Source of the DNA: Chryseolinea soli
GTDB taxonomy: Bacteria > Bacteroidota > Bacteroidia > Cytophagales > Cyclobacteriaceae
Assembly (NCBI RefSeq): GCF_003589925.1
Contig: NZ_CP032382.1
Coordinates: 7,998,001 to 8,062,000, forward strand
Reading direction: 5' to 3'
DNA: 64,000 bases
A program made the position numbers and the translations under genes. Of this stretch, positions 1 through 8,669 are shown in pieces. The notes beneath the pieces are model-generated. The model saw only the letters and a list, made by a program, of their open reading frames with translations, was not told where the DNA came from and ran no database searches. Every line of letters begins with the position of its first letter. The first letter of the stretch is position 1.

Positions 1-561
1 GATGCGCGTGGCTCCGGTTATCGGACCCGTAACCCATTCATACAGCAATTCCGTGACATTATTTTTGTCGTTGTAAGAAATCGTTAAATCCCATTCACCA
101 TCACCTGCAAAAACTGTTTTCTCACTTATTTTCGTTAGCCGGGATTTATCGTCATAAAAGAAAAAATACTGTTTGTAGTTAGCCTGCACCATGCCGTCCG
201 GGGTTGTGATAGAAATGTGTGCCACCGTGGGGAGCTTTTTCGAAGAAAGATCGACATCATAGCGCGTAACCATTTTTGCGGCACCCATGGCATTAACAAC
301 ACTATCATGATACACGGTGATGCCGGATACTTCTATGTCGTTTGATCCATATTTTGTGATCTTCAAGGGCATGCCTTGGCCATCGTATGCATATTTCCAG
401 GAAGCCGCATTACCGGATAACCCCGTGGTTTCATTTTGAATGACACACTGCGTATTCACTCCAACGGGCGACGGCGCCGTGCTTTTATCGCATCCCAACA
501 AAAGCATGAGACTGAAAATCGCGAAAAGCGATGTCAATGTTTTTGGCCATTCTTTTTTCAT
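1..561 (-). CDS. Lipoprotein of unknown function, 3' end outside the window
   Basis: An open frame of 187 codons starts at the ATG at 559-561 and runs leftwards off the window edge without a stop. The N-terminus MKKEWPKTLTSLFAIFSL leads into LMLLLGCDKS, a signal peptide with a lipobox (LLGC), so the product should be lipidated and placed in the envelope. The mature part reads as mixed beta structure, with phrases such as WKYAYDGQGMPLKITKYG and FFFYDDKSRLTKISEKT that resemble the YD-like strands of Bacteroidota surface lipoproteins. I do not recognise a family. The real length is unknown because the C-terminus is missing. Confidence 0.75.
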   Translation of the reverse strand, partial: MKKEWPKTLTSLFAIFSLMLLLGCDKSTAPSPVGVNTQCVIQNETTGLSGNAASWKYAYDGQGMPLKITKYGSNDIEVSGITVYHDSVVNAMGAAKMVTRYDVDLSSKKLPTVAHISITTPDGMVQANYKQYFFFYDDKSRLTKISEKTVFAGDGEWDLTISYNDKNNVTELLYEWVTGPITGATRI

Positions 562-684
562 GTGTCTCTTTGCTTTGGTTCTCTACAAAGGAGACAACGA
601 TATGGCTACTAATCAATAACCCTTTTGGGTCATACCTTAAGATGGGGATACGGTGGTTTGGAGTAAGGACATTATCTGACGGAT

Positions 685-2130
685 TTACCATAGCCACCAC
701 TCCGTTTTCACACCGAAATAGTGTCCCCACCGTTTGCTGCCGGCTTGTGCCAGATAGGGCGAGTACAGATGATCGGTCGCAAATTGATTGTAACGCGCCA
801 GGCTGTAAACAAGTCTGAAATGAGGGCGGCTCCAGACATCGCGTTTACCATTCGGAACGAGCGTAGGCGCGATACTAAATTTGACCATCTGCGCCGGATC
901 CTGTGTCCCATCCTTTCTGGAGGAGAAGTCCAGTTCGTGTAGTAAGTGGAACCAGTCTTTCACGTACCAGGTACCGCGGGCCCCTATAGCGAAATCAGTT
1001 TTTCGATTAAACACGGGTCTCCCGCGGTAATCCGATGTTGTATTAAGGCTATCGCTGGCGCCTTTACTCTTTGTGAAAATACAATAGGCATTTACAGAAT
1101 ACCGGGTGCTGACGTTCCACAAAATACTTTGGGTGATGGCGATCGACCATGCTTTTTTAAAACGCTGTGTCTCCAGGTTAGGTCCACCGTAGGTAAGGAA
1201 AGTTTTACTTCCTCCGCCGTCGCCACCATTGGCTATGCCGGTGCCGAAACGGATACTTACATCATAAAAGGAACCCGGCAAACGCGTCGATAGATTTTGT
1301 TTGTATTTACCCCCTAACACATATCCGTGATCAGCGGGATAGTTAAAGTTCGTAGCGGTGTCCGATGCAGTGCCCGCAGCCAGCCGGTGATACTCTGCTA
1401 AAAACTTGAGATAACCGTTTTTCACGGGAAGGATCTGTTCCAAAATATACACCGATCGATTGCGCAGTCCCAGCACGGGTGTGCCGTTGACGATGTTCAG
1501 ATAAAAGTAAGGAGGCAATGTCGAGGTGGTATCCACGGCGCCCGGGAACATAATAGAAAACTGTGTATGCTTATACTGCACCCCAAACCCTTGCGAACTA
1601 TGATCATCAAAATAAAAATGATCGATGATATGAATGTCGTCGCCACGAAAAAAACGCGCCCCTATCCAAACACTCCAGGGACTTCCCCGAATGTTTTTGG
1701 CTTCGGCAAAAAGTTCGGGCAGAGCCGTCGTGATGCCGCCGTAGGATTTGCTCGTAACGTTGCCGATGATTTGGCCTTGTGTCGTGTAAAAAGCAAAGCG
1801 CGCTTGTATGGTGATGTTGGTCGTATCGGAAGTTCCGCTTACGGGGGCAAACCGAAGTGCCGTGGCTAATTCAAAGTAATCTATTTCCTCCATACGCCCG
1901 CCAATAGACCCCATCCCATTCAGATTGAGTGGCCGCGGATACTGAATTTGATCCCCTCGGGCGATACCTACTCTACCATAACTTCCAATGGCAAAGTGTT
2001 TGTTCGTCGTTACGGGGACTTGTGCCGGGAGGGAAAAGATCATGGCTGATAAAATAATGCCCAGGAAATAAGTCCGCTTCCTGATAAGACTTACTGGTTT
2101 GCCGGATGCACTGACGTTCATCATGATCAC
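685..2130 (-). CDS. LamB-type carbohydrate porin (maltoporin family)
   Basis: This is a 481-residue outer-membrane beta-barrel. The N-terminus holds a signal peptide (hydrophobic stretch about residues 20-37, LGIILSAMIFSLPAQ). The segment FGSYGRVGI-like start, then RMEEIDYFELATAL, WSVWIGARFFRGDDIHIID and FYFDDHSSQGFGV follow the order of maltoporin strands and loops (compare GKRFYQRHDVHMIDFYYWD in E. coli LamB). The C-terminus ends in an aromatic strand, GVKTEWWLW, as expected for BAM recognition. Family knowledge says such porins pass oligosaccharides; the substrate here is not shown. Upstream lies the palindrome site at 2265-2300, with TACATTTAA 36 bases nearer the gene on this strand, so it probably shares control with the divergent redox operon. 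Confidence 0.82.
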   Translation of the reverse strand: MIMMNVSASGKPVSLIRKRTYFLGIILSAMIFSLPAQVPVTTNKHFAIGSYGRVGIARGDQIQYPRPLNLNGMGSIGGRMEEIDYFELATALRFAPVSGTSDTTNITIQARFAFYTTQGQIIGNVTSKSYGGITTALPELFAEAKNIRGSPWSVWIGARFFRGDDIHIIDHFYFDDHSSQGFGVQYKHTQFSIMFPGAVDTTSTLPPYFYLNIVNGTPVLGLRNRSVYILEQILPVKNGYLKFLAEYHRLAAGTASDTATNFNYPADHGYVLGGKYKQNLSTRLPGSFYDVSIRFGTGIANGGDGGGSKTFLTYGGPNLETQRFKKAWSIAITQSILWNVSTRYSVNAYCIFTKSKGASDSLNTTSDYRGRPVFNRKTDFAIGARGTWYVKDWFHLLHELDFSSRKDGTQDPAQMVKFSIAPTLVPNGKRDVWSRPHFRLVYSLARYNQFATDHLYSPYLAQAGSKRWGHYFGVKTEWWLW

Positions 2131-2561
2131 TTACTGCTTAATAAGGAGAATCAGCAAACGCACTTTGTTAGCGTTCCGATAAAATCACTCAAAGGAGCGC
2201 CGTAAAATTTTTGAATAAATTAAATGTATAGAATTATCATGCCTTAATTTTCGTCAGTCATTGATTTAACCGTAAAACACATGGAAATGTAACCGTTAAA
2301 CGACACCGCGGTTTAGAGCCACCTTAAAAAAAAATATACATTTATCGGTCGTTACACAGACTCCCATTTTCCGGCTTCCCACAAAACCCGCATTAAGGCA
2401 GAAGCCCACTGAAAAGTTATTTATCGAATTCGATTTAAGTTGAATGTCGCATCGAGCGAACTCACACTGTGAGGAATAGTATGGTGAATGTTTTGACAGG
2501 TTAGTCGAATGCAATACGAAGACTATACATCATTGTCTCCAGTCTTTTTGATAAAAATGCA
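2131..2561. other. Divergent control region between the porin and the redox operon
   Basis: This gap of about 430 bases holds no convincing gene. Its middle carries two 13-bp palindromes (2265-2277 and 2288-2300). TACATTTA-type boxes sit 36 bases away on each side (2337-2344 on plus; 2221-2228 on minus). The rest is AT-rich. Confidence 0.6.
2265..2300. promoter_or_regulatory. Tandem 13-bp palindromes, bidirectional operator
   Basis: TTTAACCGTAAAA (2265-2277) and TGTAACCGTTAAA (2288-2300) are two imperfect copies of the palindrome TTTAACSGTTAAA, with centres 23 bp apart. On plus, TACATTTAT begins at 2337, leaving 36 bases between. On minus, TACATTTAA (2228 to 2220) leaves 36 bases to 2265. 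TACATTTA fits the Bacteroidota -7 box TAnnTTTG except for the last base. The pattern recurs at 10443 and 22479. The layout suggests an activator site serving both neighbouring promoters; the binding protein is unknown. Confidence 0.6.
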
Positions 2562-3269
2562 ATGCAAAAAAAATCAGCACTTCAAAAAAAACTTATGAGT
2601 TCATTTAGACGGAACCTTCTGACAGTCATTTTAATGGTGGCTGGCTACTGTGGCTACATTGCCGGGTGTACCCACGACGACGAGGTGTTATCCAGCCAGG
2701 GCCCCAACATCGAACGCGGCGAAGAAAAAGTTTCGCTTGAAAGTACCAATACCTCATTCGACAAGGCACATTCCAATGTGCAGTGGGCATCTTCCTATCT
2801 CGGCGCCACTTCGTTGTTGACAGGTCGTTTCGACAATTTTGGTTTCTACATTTTTAATTTTGACGAATCCAATGCAGCGGGAATCAATTTTTCAGCCTGG
2901 GTATGGTTGAACTCAGTGAACACCAGTGAGCCCGGGCGTGATGAGGGATGTTTGTTGGACACCTACGGAACAGACGGCACCCTGACCACCGAAGATGAAA
3001 ACCTCGCGATCATCACCAGCAAGAAAGTGGAGTTGAGCACCACCGACAAAGGCTACAACGTCACGGCAGATCTAGTTTTCCACGGTGTTACAAAAGAAGT
3101 GACCTGCAAAATGAATTTTGATGGCAAAACACTGTCGGGTGCGAATAATGTATATGGATTCAGTCTTCAATTTCAATTCCTGGCCAAAACGGATTTCCTG
3201 ATCGTTTCCAGCAATGTTGGCGACAACGCCGATGTGAAATGTAACGCCGTATTCAGGGTTACTAACTGA
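2562..3269 (+). CDS. YceI-domain lipoprotein
   Basis: The product has 235 residues, or 224 if translation begins at the second ATG (2595), which gives a cleaner signal peptide ending in the lipobox YIAGC. The mature part has the YceI pattern: FDKAHSNVQWASSYLGAT near the start, a GRF motif, and LVFHGVTKEVTCKM near the end. The fold is a lipocalin-like barrel known to bind polyisoprenoids or quinone-like lipids. It is the first gene of a run of eight plus-strand genes rich in electron-carrier proteins, so a role in binding an isoprenoid quinone is a reasonable inference. The substrate is not shown by the sequence. Confidence 0.8.
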   Translation: MQKKSALQKKLMSSFRRNLLTVILMVAGYCGYIAGCTHDDEVLSSQGPNIERGEEKVSLESTNTSFDKAHSNVQWASSYLGATSLLTGRFDNFGFYIFNFDESNAAGINFSAWVWLNSVNTSEPGRDEGCLLDTYGTDGTLTTEDENLAIITSKKVELSTTDKGYNVTADLVFHGVTKEVTCKMNFDGKTLSGANNVYGFSLQFQFLAKTDFLIVSSNVGDNADVKCNAVFRVTN

Positions 3270-3333
3270 ACCGTTCACTCGAATTTATTCACCCATCAAA
3301 TACCATCAAGAATAGTACTTTAAAAAACACAAG

Positions 3334-3723
3334 ATGCGTCGAACAATATTTACCAGCCTGATGATCATCGCCTTCGTAGGGGTGTGTTCCGTCGGGTGTT
3401 ACAACGATGTCATCAGTCCCGGATCAGACCCCAACGGCCCTCCCCAATTTGTAAGTTTCAGCGGCGATCTTATCCCCTTGTTTAACGCACATTGCAATAG
3501 CTCGGGTTGCCACGACGCAGGACCCGCGCATGCGCCTTCGCTCGTCCCGGAGAAAGCCTATAACGCGATCGTCTCCGGTGGCTATATCAATACGGCCGTG
3601 CCAAACTCCAGCACGCTTTATATCGTGGTTCAGACCGGCTCCATGCCTCCCACCGGTGCGTTGCCCGCCAACAATGCGCAGTTGATCCTGGATTGGGTCA
3701 GAAATGGAGCACCCAATAACTAA
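3334..3723 (+). CDS. Small cytochrome c-like lipoprotein with a CX4CH haem motif
   Basis: This is a 129-residue exported protein. MRRTIFTSLMIIAFVGVC leads to SVGCYND, a lipobox. The mature domain reads FSGDLIPLFNAHCNSSGCHDAG and later GSMPPTGALPANNAQLILDWVRNGA. This is the layout of the planctomycete-type cytochrome c domain common in Bacteroidota: a haem motif, then a distal Met in MPP, then a helix ending W-x-x-NGA. The haem site is C-N-S-S-G-C-H, so four residues separate the cysteines instead of two; this variant is frequent in the family. It sits 64 bases after the YceI gene and 57 before the DUF5777 gene. Confidence 0.75.
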   Translation: MRRTIFTSLMIIAFVGVCSVGCYNDVISPGSDPNGPPQFVSFSGDLIPLFNAHCNSSGCHDAGPAHAPSLVPEKAYNAIVSGGYINTAVPNSSTLYIVVQTGSMPPTGALPANNAQLILDWVRNGAPNN

Positions 3724-3780
3724 ACCCGAAGCTTGAACAGCCAAATGCAACGTATGAATGCCTCGATCAAAAATCAAGAA

Positions 3781-4656
3781 ATGAAAATCCTGGCTTCGCT
3801 ATCGCTGGCGCTGATCATGTTGTTGGGTAGGCCTGTTTATAGTCAGGACTCCGTCGCCACCGCCCCAGCCAAAGCAAAGCCGGTTAAAAATACATTCGCG
3901 GGCATATGGCTCATCGACAATCAAAGCGTGATGGTTCCCATTAAAGGAACTTTTGAATTTGACATCCTGCACCGGTTTGGAGTTGTTAAAAACGGCTATG
4001 AAGATCTTTTTGGTCTGTTCGCGTCTTCAAACATCCGTCTCGGCTTCAACTATAGTCCGATCGACCGTTTATACGTTGGCTTTGGTTTGACGAAATATAA
4101 AATGTTATGGGATGTCAATGCCAAATACGCAATCTTTCAACAAATGAGCGAGGGCTGGCCAGTGAGTATTACCTACTACGGAAACGCTGCCATCGATACC
4201 CGCTCTGAAGAGTTTTTCATCCATTTTTCGGATCGACTATCTTATTTCAATCAACTGATCATTGCCCGGAAGTTCAGCCCGAAATTTTCAGCCCAAATTG
4301 CTCCCAGCCTCTCCCACACCAACGTAGTGAACGGCTATTATAGCGCGCCGGGCGAAGTAAGTCCCGAGAGAAAGCACAATCACTTTGCCGTGGCCATCTC
4401 CGGAAGGTATAAACTGACCGAAACCCTCTCGCTATTGGCAAATTATGATCAGCCGATCACGAAACACAAGTCCGGGAACCCTCATCCCAACCTTTCATTC
4501 GGCTTGGACGTGACCACGAGCTCGCACTCCTTCCAAATCTTTTTTGGAAACTATTACTTCCTGTCGCCCCAACAAAACAACATGTATAACACCAACGACT
4601 ATAAAAATGGAGAATATCTTATTGGATTCAACATTACAAGACTTTGGAATTTCTGA
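3781..4656 (+). CDS. DUF5777-family beta-barrel protein
   Basis: This is a 291-residue outer-membrane barrel. I chose the ATG at 3781 because it gives a clean signal peptide (MKILASLSLALIMLLGRPVYSQ); in-frame starts at 3754 and 3733 (TTG) only add a polar stretch. The mature part begins NTFAGIWLIDNQSVMVPIKG and continues with FEFDILHRFGVVKNGYEDLFGLFASSNIRLG, a pattern seen in DUF5777 proteins. The C-terminus GFNITRLWNF ends in an aromatic residue, typical for barrels. DUF5777 genes often stand next to YceI and cytochrome genes in Bacteroidota, as here. Its molecular role is not known to me. Confidence 0.75.
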   Translation: MKILASLSLALIMLLGRPVYSQDSVATAPAKAKPVKNTFAGIWLIDNQSVMVPIKGTFEFDILHRFGVVKNGYEDLFGLFASSNIRLGFNYSPIDRLYVGFGLTKYKMLWDVNAKYAIFQQMSEGWPVSITYYGNAAIDTRSEEFFIHFSDRLSYFNQLIIARKFSPKFSAQIAPSLSHTNVVNGYYSAPGEVSPERKHNHFAVAISGRYKLTETLSLLANYDQPITKHKSGNPHPNLSFGLDVTTSSHSFQIFFGNYYFLSPQQNNMYNTNDYKNGEYLIGFNITRLWNF

Positions 4657-4734
4657 TCACCTGCGGGGCTGTCATGCAGCAGGTCAAGAATCGGTTGAAT
4701 TGAAGTTTTTAAACGACACTAAAAATCTACCACT

Positions 4735-5139
4735 ATGAAATTAAGACTTCCCAATCTATGTTACCTGCTCCCCAGCGTGGTTTTAGTTTTTGGATTTACC
4801 ACGCCCATTGTTCAAGAACCATGGGTAGCGCCCGACAAAGTTGCCAAAATGGCTAACCCGGTGAAAGCCGATGCCGAATCGCTGGACACGGGCAAATCGC
4901 TGTGGGTGACCCACTGCCAGTCGTGCCACGGCAAAAAAGGAAAAGGTGATGGAAATAAAGCTGCGCAGTTGAAAACTCCGGTCGGTGATTTTACTACGGC
5001 AGATTTCCAAAAGCAATCAGACGGCTCTATCTTCTACAAGACCAGTGAGGGAAGATCGGATATGCCCAGTTTCAAAAAGAAGATTCCGGATGCGGACGAG
5101 CTCTGGAGCCTGGTCAACTACATACGGACATTGAAATAG
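4735..5139 (+). CDS. Monohaem cytochrome c
   Basis: This is a 134-residue protein with an N-terminal hydrophobic segment (about residues 8-22) acting as signal or anchor. A class I cytochrome c domain carries the haem-binding motif CQSCH in THCQSCHGKKGKGDG, with a likely distal Met in RSDMPSF and the final helix DELWSLVNYIRTLK. It should carry electrons in the periplasm. It lies between the DUF5777 barrel and the small membrane protein that precedes the Fe-S/NrfD pair, so it is the natural electron acceptor or donor of that module. Confidence 0.85.
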   Translation: MKLRLPNLCYLLPSVVLVFGFTTPIVQEPWVAPDKVAKMANPVKADAESLDTGKSLWVTHCQSCHGKKGKGDGNKAAQLKTPVGDFTTADFQKQSDGSIFYKTSEGRSDMPSFKKKIPDADELWSLVNYIRTLK

Positions 5140-5197
5140 TCGACCGCACGGGAAACCATTCAATTATTGTAGGATATCGCTTTCATTTTTAGATGCC

Positions 5198-5434
5198 ATG
5201 AAATTCGCAAAGGGTAACACTGGAAACAACCGGAGAAGATGGTTGTATTGGGTGGCAGGAATACTGCCAGCGCTTGTTCTCTGGCGCTTTATCAAAAAAG
5301 TGGAAAAGAAAAATGAGCCCGTCAAAATGTTAACCGAAGACGGCCAATTGGTAGAAGTAGATCCTCGCTATCTCAGCAAGGGCCAAAAGATTAGACCAGA
5401 AGAAATCCACACCTGGGTCAAGCGCAAAAAATAA
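5198..5434 (+). CDS. Small single-span membrane protein sharing a motif with the next Fe-S protein
   Basis: This is a 78-residue protein. Basic N-terminus (GNNRRRW), one membrane span (about residues 16-31, WVAGILPALVLWRFI), then a charged tail containing VKMLTEDGQLVEVDPRYL. Almost the same motif, VKLLSVDGEVIEVDRAFL, stands just after the signal peptide of the neighbouring ferredoxin (residues 45-62 there). The shared element suggests a common docking or assembly role. I know no function for it. It sits 25 bases before the ferredoxin gene, so the two are very likely co-transcribed. Confidence 0.7.
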   Translation: MKFAKGNTGNNRRRWLYWVAGILPALVLWRFIKKVEKKNEPVKMLTEDGQLVEVDPRYLSKGQKIRPEEIHTWVKRKK

Positions 5435-5459
5435 TTCACAGAAACAAAAAACACGAACC

Positions 5460-6386
5460 GTGGACGACACCGTGACCAGTAGAAGAAACTTTATCGCCAC
5501 CGGCCTGGCCGCCGCCGCTGGATGCGCAAATTGTTCCTGTGGGAAAAATCACACGCATGAAGCGCAGGACATTCAACCGACCGGAGAGAAAGTAAAATTA
5601 CTCTCCGTAGATGGCGAAGTGATCGAGGTGGACCGGGCCTTTCTGAAACCTGTCCCGGATCTTCCAAAAGTCAGCAACGACGTCGAACGCCAGGGCATTG
5701 CGGGAAAGAAATTTGTGATGGTCATCGATTTGTCCAGGTGCAAGAACGTTGGTGCGTGCAAAGAAGCCTGTAATCATGCGCACAGTCTTCATCCGGATCA
5801 CAACTGGATCAAGATCGACGCCATGCAGGATGCGGAAGAAAGTGCCCCCTACTGGCAACCCACCACCTGTATGCACTGCGACAACCCGCCGTGCGTAAAA
5901 GTTTGCCCGGTAGATGCCACCTTTAAACGACAGGACGGAATTGTATTGATCGATAGCGACCGCTGTATCGGCTGTCGTTTTTGTATGGCCGCGTGCCCTT
6001 ATTCAACACGTGTTTTCAATTGGGGGGATCCCCAGGTTCCTGAACCCCTGGCCAGTCAGCCGTATTCCTGTGAGTCGAGCACACCCCAAAAAATTGGAAC
6101 GGTTGGAAAATGTGACTTCTGTCCCGATATGGCGAGAAAGGGCGAACTACCACATTGCGTGTCCGCTTGTCCCAACGGTGTCTTTTTCTTTGGCGACATG
6201 AATGAAGACAGCGTCACCAACGGAGCGGAAACATTTCGGTTTAGCGAGTTGGTGCGAGACAAGGCTGGCTATCGGCTCATGGAGGACCTGGGGACCAAAC
6301 CCAGTGTATACTATCTGCCTCCTGTGAACCGGAATTTCCCCTTTGAACCGGCCAACGAAAATAAAGCACAACCAGGGCTGACTTGA
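5460..6386 (+). CDS. Tat-exported 4Fe-4S ferredoxin subunit (HybA/NrfC/DmsB type)
   Basis: The 308-residue protein starts at a GTG. The N-terminus TSRRNFIATGLAAAAGC has a twin-arginine signal and a possible lipobox, so it should be folded with its clusters and then exported. Four cysteine groups are visible: C94/C100/C104, C137/C140/C145/C149, C169/C172/C176/C179 and C218/C221/C233/C237, as in four-cluster DmsB/HybA-like subunits; the first group is the least canonical. Residues 45-62 repeat the motif of the preceding small protein. The gene lies 13 bases before the nrfD-like gene. Family knowledge: such subunits pass electrons between a catalytic subunit and an NrfD-type quinone-binding partner. 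No catalytic subunit is encoded nearby. Confidence 0.88.
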   Translation: MDDTVTSRRNFIATGLAAAAGCANCSCGKNHTHEAQDIQPTGEKVKLLSVDGEVIEVDRAFLKPVPDLPKVSNDVERQGIAGKKFVMVIDLSRCKNVGACKEACNHAHSLHPDHNWIKIDAMQDAEESAPYWQPTTCMHCDNPPCVKVCPVDATFKRQDGIVLIDSDRCIGCRFCMAACPYSTRVFNWGDPQVPEPLASQPYSCESSTPQKIGTVGKCDFCPDMARKGELPHCVSACPNGVFFFGDMNEDSVTNGAETFRFSELVRDKAGYRLMEDLGTKPSVYYLPPVNRNFPFEPANENKAQPGLT

Positions 6387-6399
6387 ATACCCGACCACC

Positions 6400-7719
6400 A
6401 TGACGCCATTATTCCCCTCTACTTCTGACAAAATCATTGCCGATCTTTACCCTACGAAATTCGGAAATGCCGGTCGGGTCTGGACATTCGTATTACTGGT
6501 CATCTGCGCGATCGGGGTTTATGGATATTACCGGCAACTTCGTTATGGCCTGGAAGTAACGGCCATGAGAGACTACGTATCCTGGGGCATTTACATTTCC
6601 AACTTTGTATTTTTTGTTGCCATCAGTCTTGTCGGATCGCTGATCACCGCAGTCCTGAGGCTCTCAAATGCCAAGTGGAGCACACCCCTAACGAGGATTG
6701 CAGAAATTATAGCGGTTTCAGCCATTGTGTTTGCTTCCATCATCATTATCGTGGATATGGGGCGACCAGAAAGGTTCATGAATATCTTCTTACACATGCG
6801 CATCCAGTCTCCTATTATTTGGGACGTCGTGGTGATCTCAACTTATTTTGTCGTCAGCCTGCTTTTATTGTACCTGCCGCTCCTCCCAGACCTGCAGATC
6901 CTCAACAGCCATCAGAAAAAAAATTCAGGTTTCCAGAACTGGCTCTACCGGTTTTTGGGATCGTTCTGGAAAGGAACCCAGGAGCAGCTCAACATCTGCA
7001 ACCGCTCGATCTATATTCTTTGTGTTACCATCATCCCCGTGGCGTTCACGATCCATACCGTTACTTCCTGGCTTTTTGCCACTACGTTCCGGCCGGGGTG
7101 GGACAGCACAAACTTCGGGGCATACTTCATATCGGGCGCATTCCTGGTGGGCGGTGGGGCTGTGTTGGTGGCGATGTATCTTTTCCGGAGATACTATCGA
7201 CTCGAGCAGTATATCACTGCGGATCTCTTTGACAAAATGGGAAAGATCGTGGTCATGCTGGCCTTCCTTTATTTGTATTTTAATGTCAACGAATATCTCG
7301 TGCCGGCATTTAAAATGAAGAAGCCGGAGGAAACTCACCTCCATGAGTTGTTCGCGGGAAAGTATGCGCTGCTTTTTTGGTTTGCGATCCTGGTGGGAAT
7401 GATTTTTCCGCTGATCATCCTGCTGTTCCGAAAAGGCAGGCAACCTTTCGCCGCTTTTTTGGCCGGAACAATGGTCGTTGTCGGAGCCTGGTTCAAGCGC
7501 TACCTTATCGTAACGCCAACCCTCCTTCATCCCTTTCTTCCCATTACGGATGTTCCTGACTCGTATCGCCATTACTTTCCCTCCTGGGAAGAATGGGCCA
7601 TAACGATGGGATCGCTTGCCGGCACCCTGTTGATCATCACTTTTTTTGCAAGACTGTTCCCGATCATCCCCATTCACGAAACGGTAACCGAAAGAAGCGA
7701 GAACCATGAAAGCCCTTAG
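6400..7719 (+). CDS. NrfD/PsrC-family integral membrane subunit
   Basis: This is a 439-residue polytopic membrane protein with about eight or nine spans (for example residues 25-42, 65-88, 105-122, 138-160, 202-224, 243-262, 283-300, 320-345). The N-terminal region RDYVSWGIYISNFVFFVAIS and DMGRPERFMNIFLHMRIQSPIIWDVV match the quinone-binding half of the NrfD family. It is the probable menaquinol oxidase or menaquinone reductase of the operon, working with the Tat-exported Fe-S protein and the cytochrome c. The next gene overlaps it by 14 bases, which points to coupled translation. Confidence 0.85.
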   Translation: MTPLFPSTSDKIIADLYPTKFGNAGRVWTFVLLVICAIGVYGYYRQLRYGLEVTAMRDYVSWGIYISNFVFFVAISLVGSLITAVLRLSNAKWSTPLTRIAEIIAVSAIVFASIIIIVDMGRPERFMNIFLHMRIQSPIIWDVVVISTYFVVSLLLLYLPLLPDLQILNSHQKKNSGFQNWLYRFLGSFWKGTQEQLNICNRSIYILCVTIIPVAFTIHTVTSWLFATTFRPGWDSTNFGAYFISGAFLVGGGAVLVAMYLFRRYYRLEQYITADLFDKMGKIVVMLAFLYLYFNVNEYLVPAFKMKKPEETHLHELFAGKYALLFWFAILVGMIFPLIILLFRKGRQPFAAFLAGTMVVVGAWFKRYLIVTPTLLHPFLPITDVPDSYRHYFPSWEEWAITMGSLAGTLLIITFFARLFPIIPIHETVTERSENHESP

Positions 7720-8605
7720 ACAGTTTCGAAATTTGTGCATATTGATTTGCTGTCACGGCCCTCTCCTGATAGCCCAGGAGAATCCCGAAAAAAAAGAAAC
7801 GCGCGAGTCGTTGATCTATCTCCGATTCTATGTGATCAACAACCAAGTGCCCTACCTTGAGGTGCAAACAAAAAATAAAGTAGGCAGAGCCTTCCTGTCC
7901 CAGGCCAACGTACCCGTGACGATTTACCTGAACAACGACTCCGATGCTGAATCGCTCATGGGCAAGGTGGTTACCAATGAAAAGGGAATAGCTTCCCTTG
8001 GGCTACCCGCTACATTAGCAGCCCGATGGAAGGAGAAATCAAATCCAACATTTTTTGCGCATACCGATTCGTCCGCGAATTTCAATGCCGCGCATGAGGA
8101 ACTTTCAATGAATAAGTCCCGGCTGGAACTCGATACAGCAAATGAAGACGGCACCAGGATTGTAAAGGCCCGTCTTTTCAAATACGAAAAAGACTTGCGG
8201 GTGCCTATCGCCGGCGTGGATGTCCGGCTTGCAGTGAAAAGATTAGGAGGCTACCTCAAGATAGGCGAAGAAGAATCCTACACCACCGACTCAACGGGGA
8301 CCGCTCAAGGCGAATTTAACAGAGCGGATCTTCCGGGTGATGCCCTTGGAAACCTTGAAGTGGCGGCTTTGGTAGATGACCATGATGAAGTAGGCACGCT
8401 GGAAACCCGGATGGAAGTGCCCTGGGGAGTACCTCCCAAGGTTGCAAACAACTTTCAAGAGCGATCGCTATATGCGACCGGAAACAAGGCACCGATTTGG
8501 CTCATGGTAATGGCCTACGGATGTATTGCAGGGGTTTGGATGGTCATTATTTATCTTATCGCCAAGATCGTCCAAATGAAACGCGTGGCAAGAAACATTT
8601 CATAG
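7706..8605 (+). CDS. Membrane-anchored periplasmic partner of the NrfD module
   Basis: This is a 299-residue protein. N-terminal signal (LCILICCHGPLLIAQ), a periplasmic part rich in beta strands with two similar halves (about residues 30-130 and 130-240; each contains a TxxxGxA-type strand, KVVTNEKGIASLGLPA and YTTDSTGTAQGEF), then one C-terminal span (about residues 268-289) followed by a basic tail. The two halves resemble Ig-like or transthyretin-like sandwiches. No family is recognised. The overlap with the nrfD-like gene argues that it belongs to the same complex. It is the last gene of the operon. Confidence 0.7.
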   Translation: MKALRQFRNLCILICCHGPLLIAQENPEKKETRESLIYLRFYVINNQVPYLEVQTKNKVGRAFLSQANVPVTIYLNNDSDAESLMGKVVTNEKGIASLGLPATLAARWKEKSNPTFFAHTDSSANFNAAHEELSMNKSRLELDTANEDGTRIVKARLFKYEKDLRVPIAGVDVRLAVKRLGGYLKIGEEESYTTDSTGTAQGEFNRADLPGDALGNLEVAALVDDHDEVGTLETRMEVPWGVPPKVANNFQERSLYATGNKAPIWLMVMAYGCIAGVWMVIIYLIAKIVQMKRVARNIS

Positions 8606-8669
8606 GGGAAACCTGTGAGCGTTTTGCCCGTCAAAAAATTTACATAAGAAATTCATTATTGTACTGACT

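Noticed and set aside
2296-2514. 72-codon minus-strand frame in the porin/YceI gap
   Set aside because: It covers the regulatory site and TACATTTA box, has no family likeness, and no start signal.
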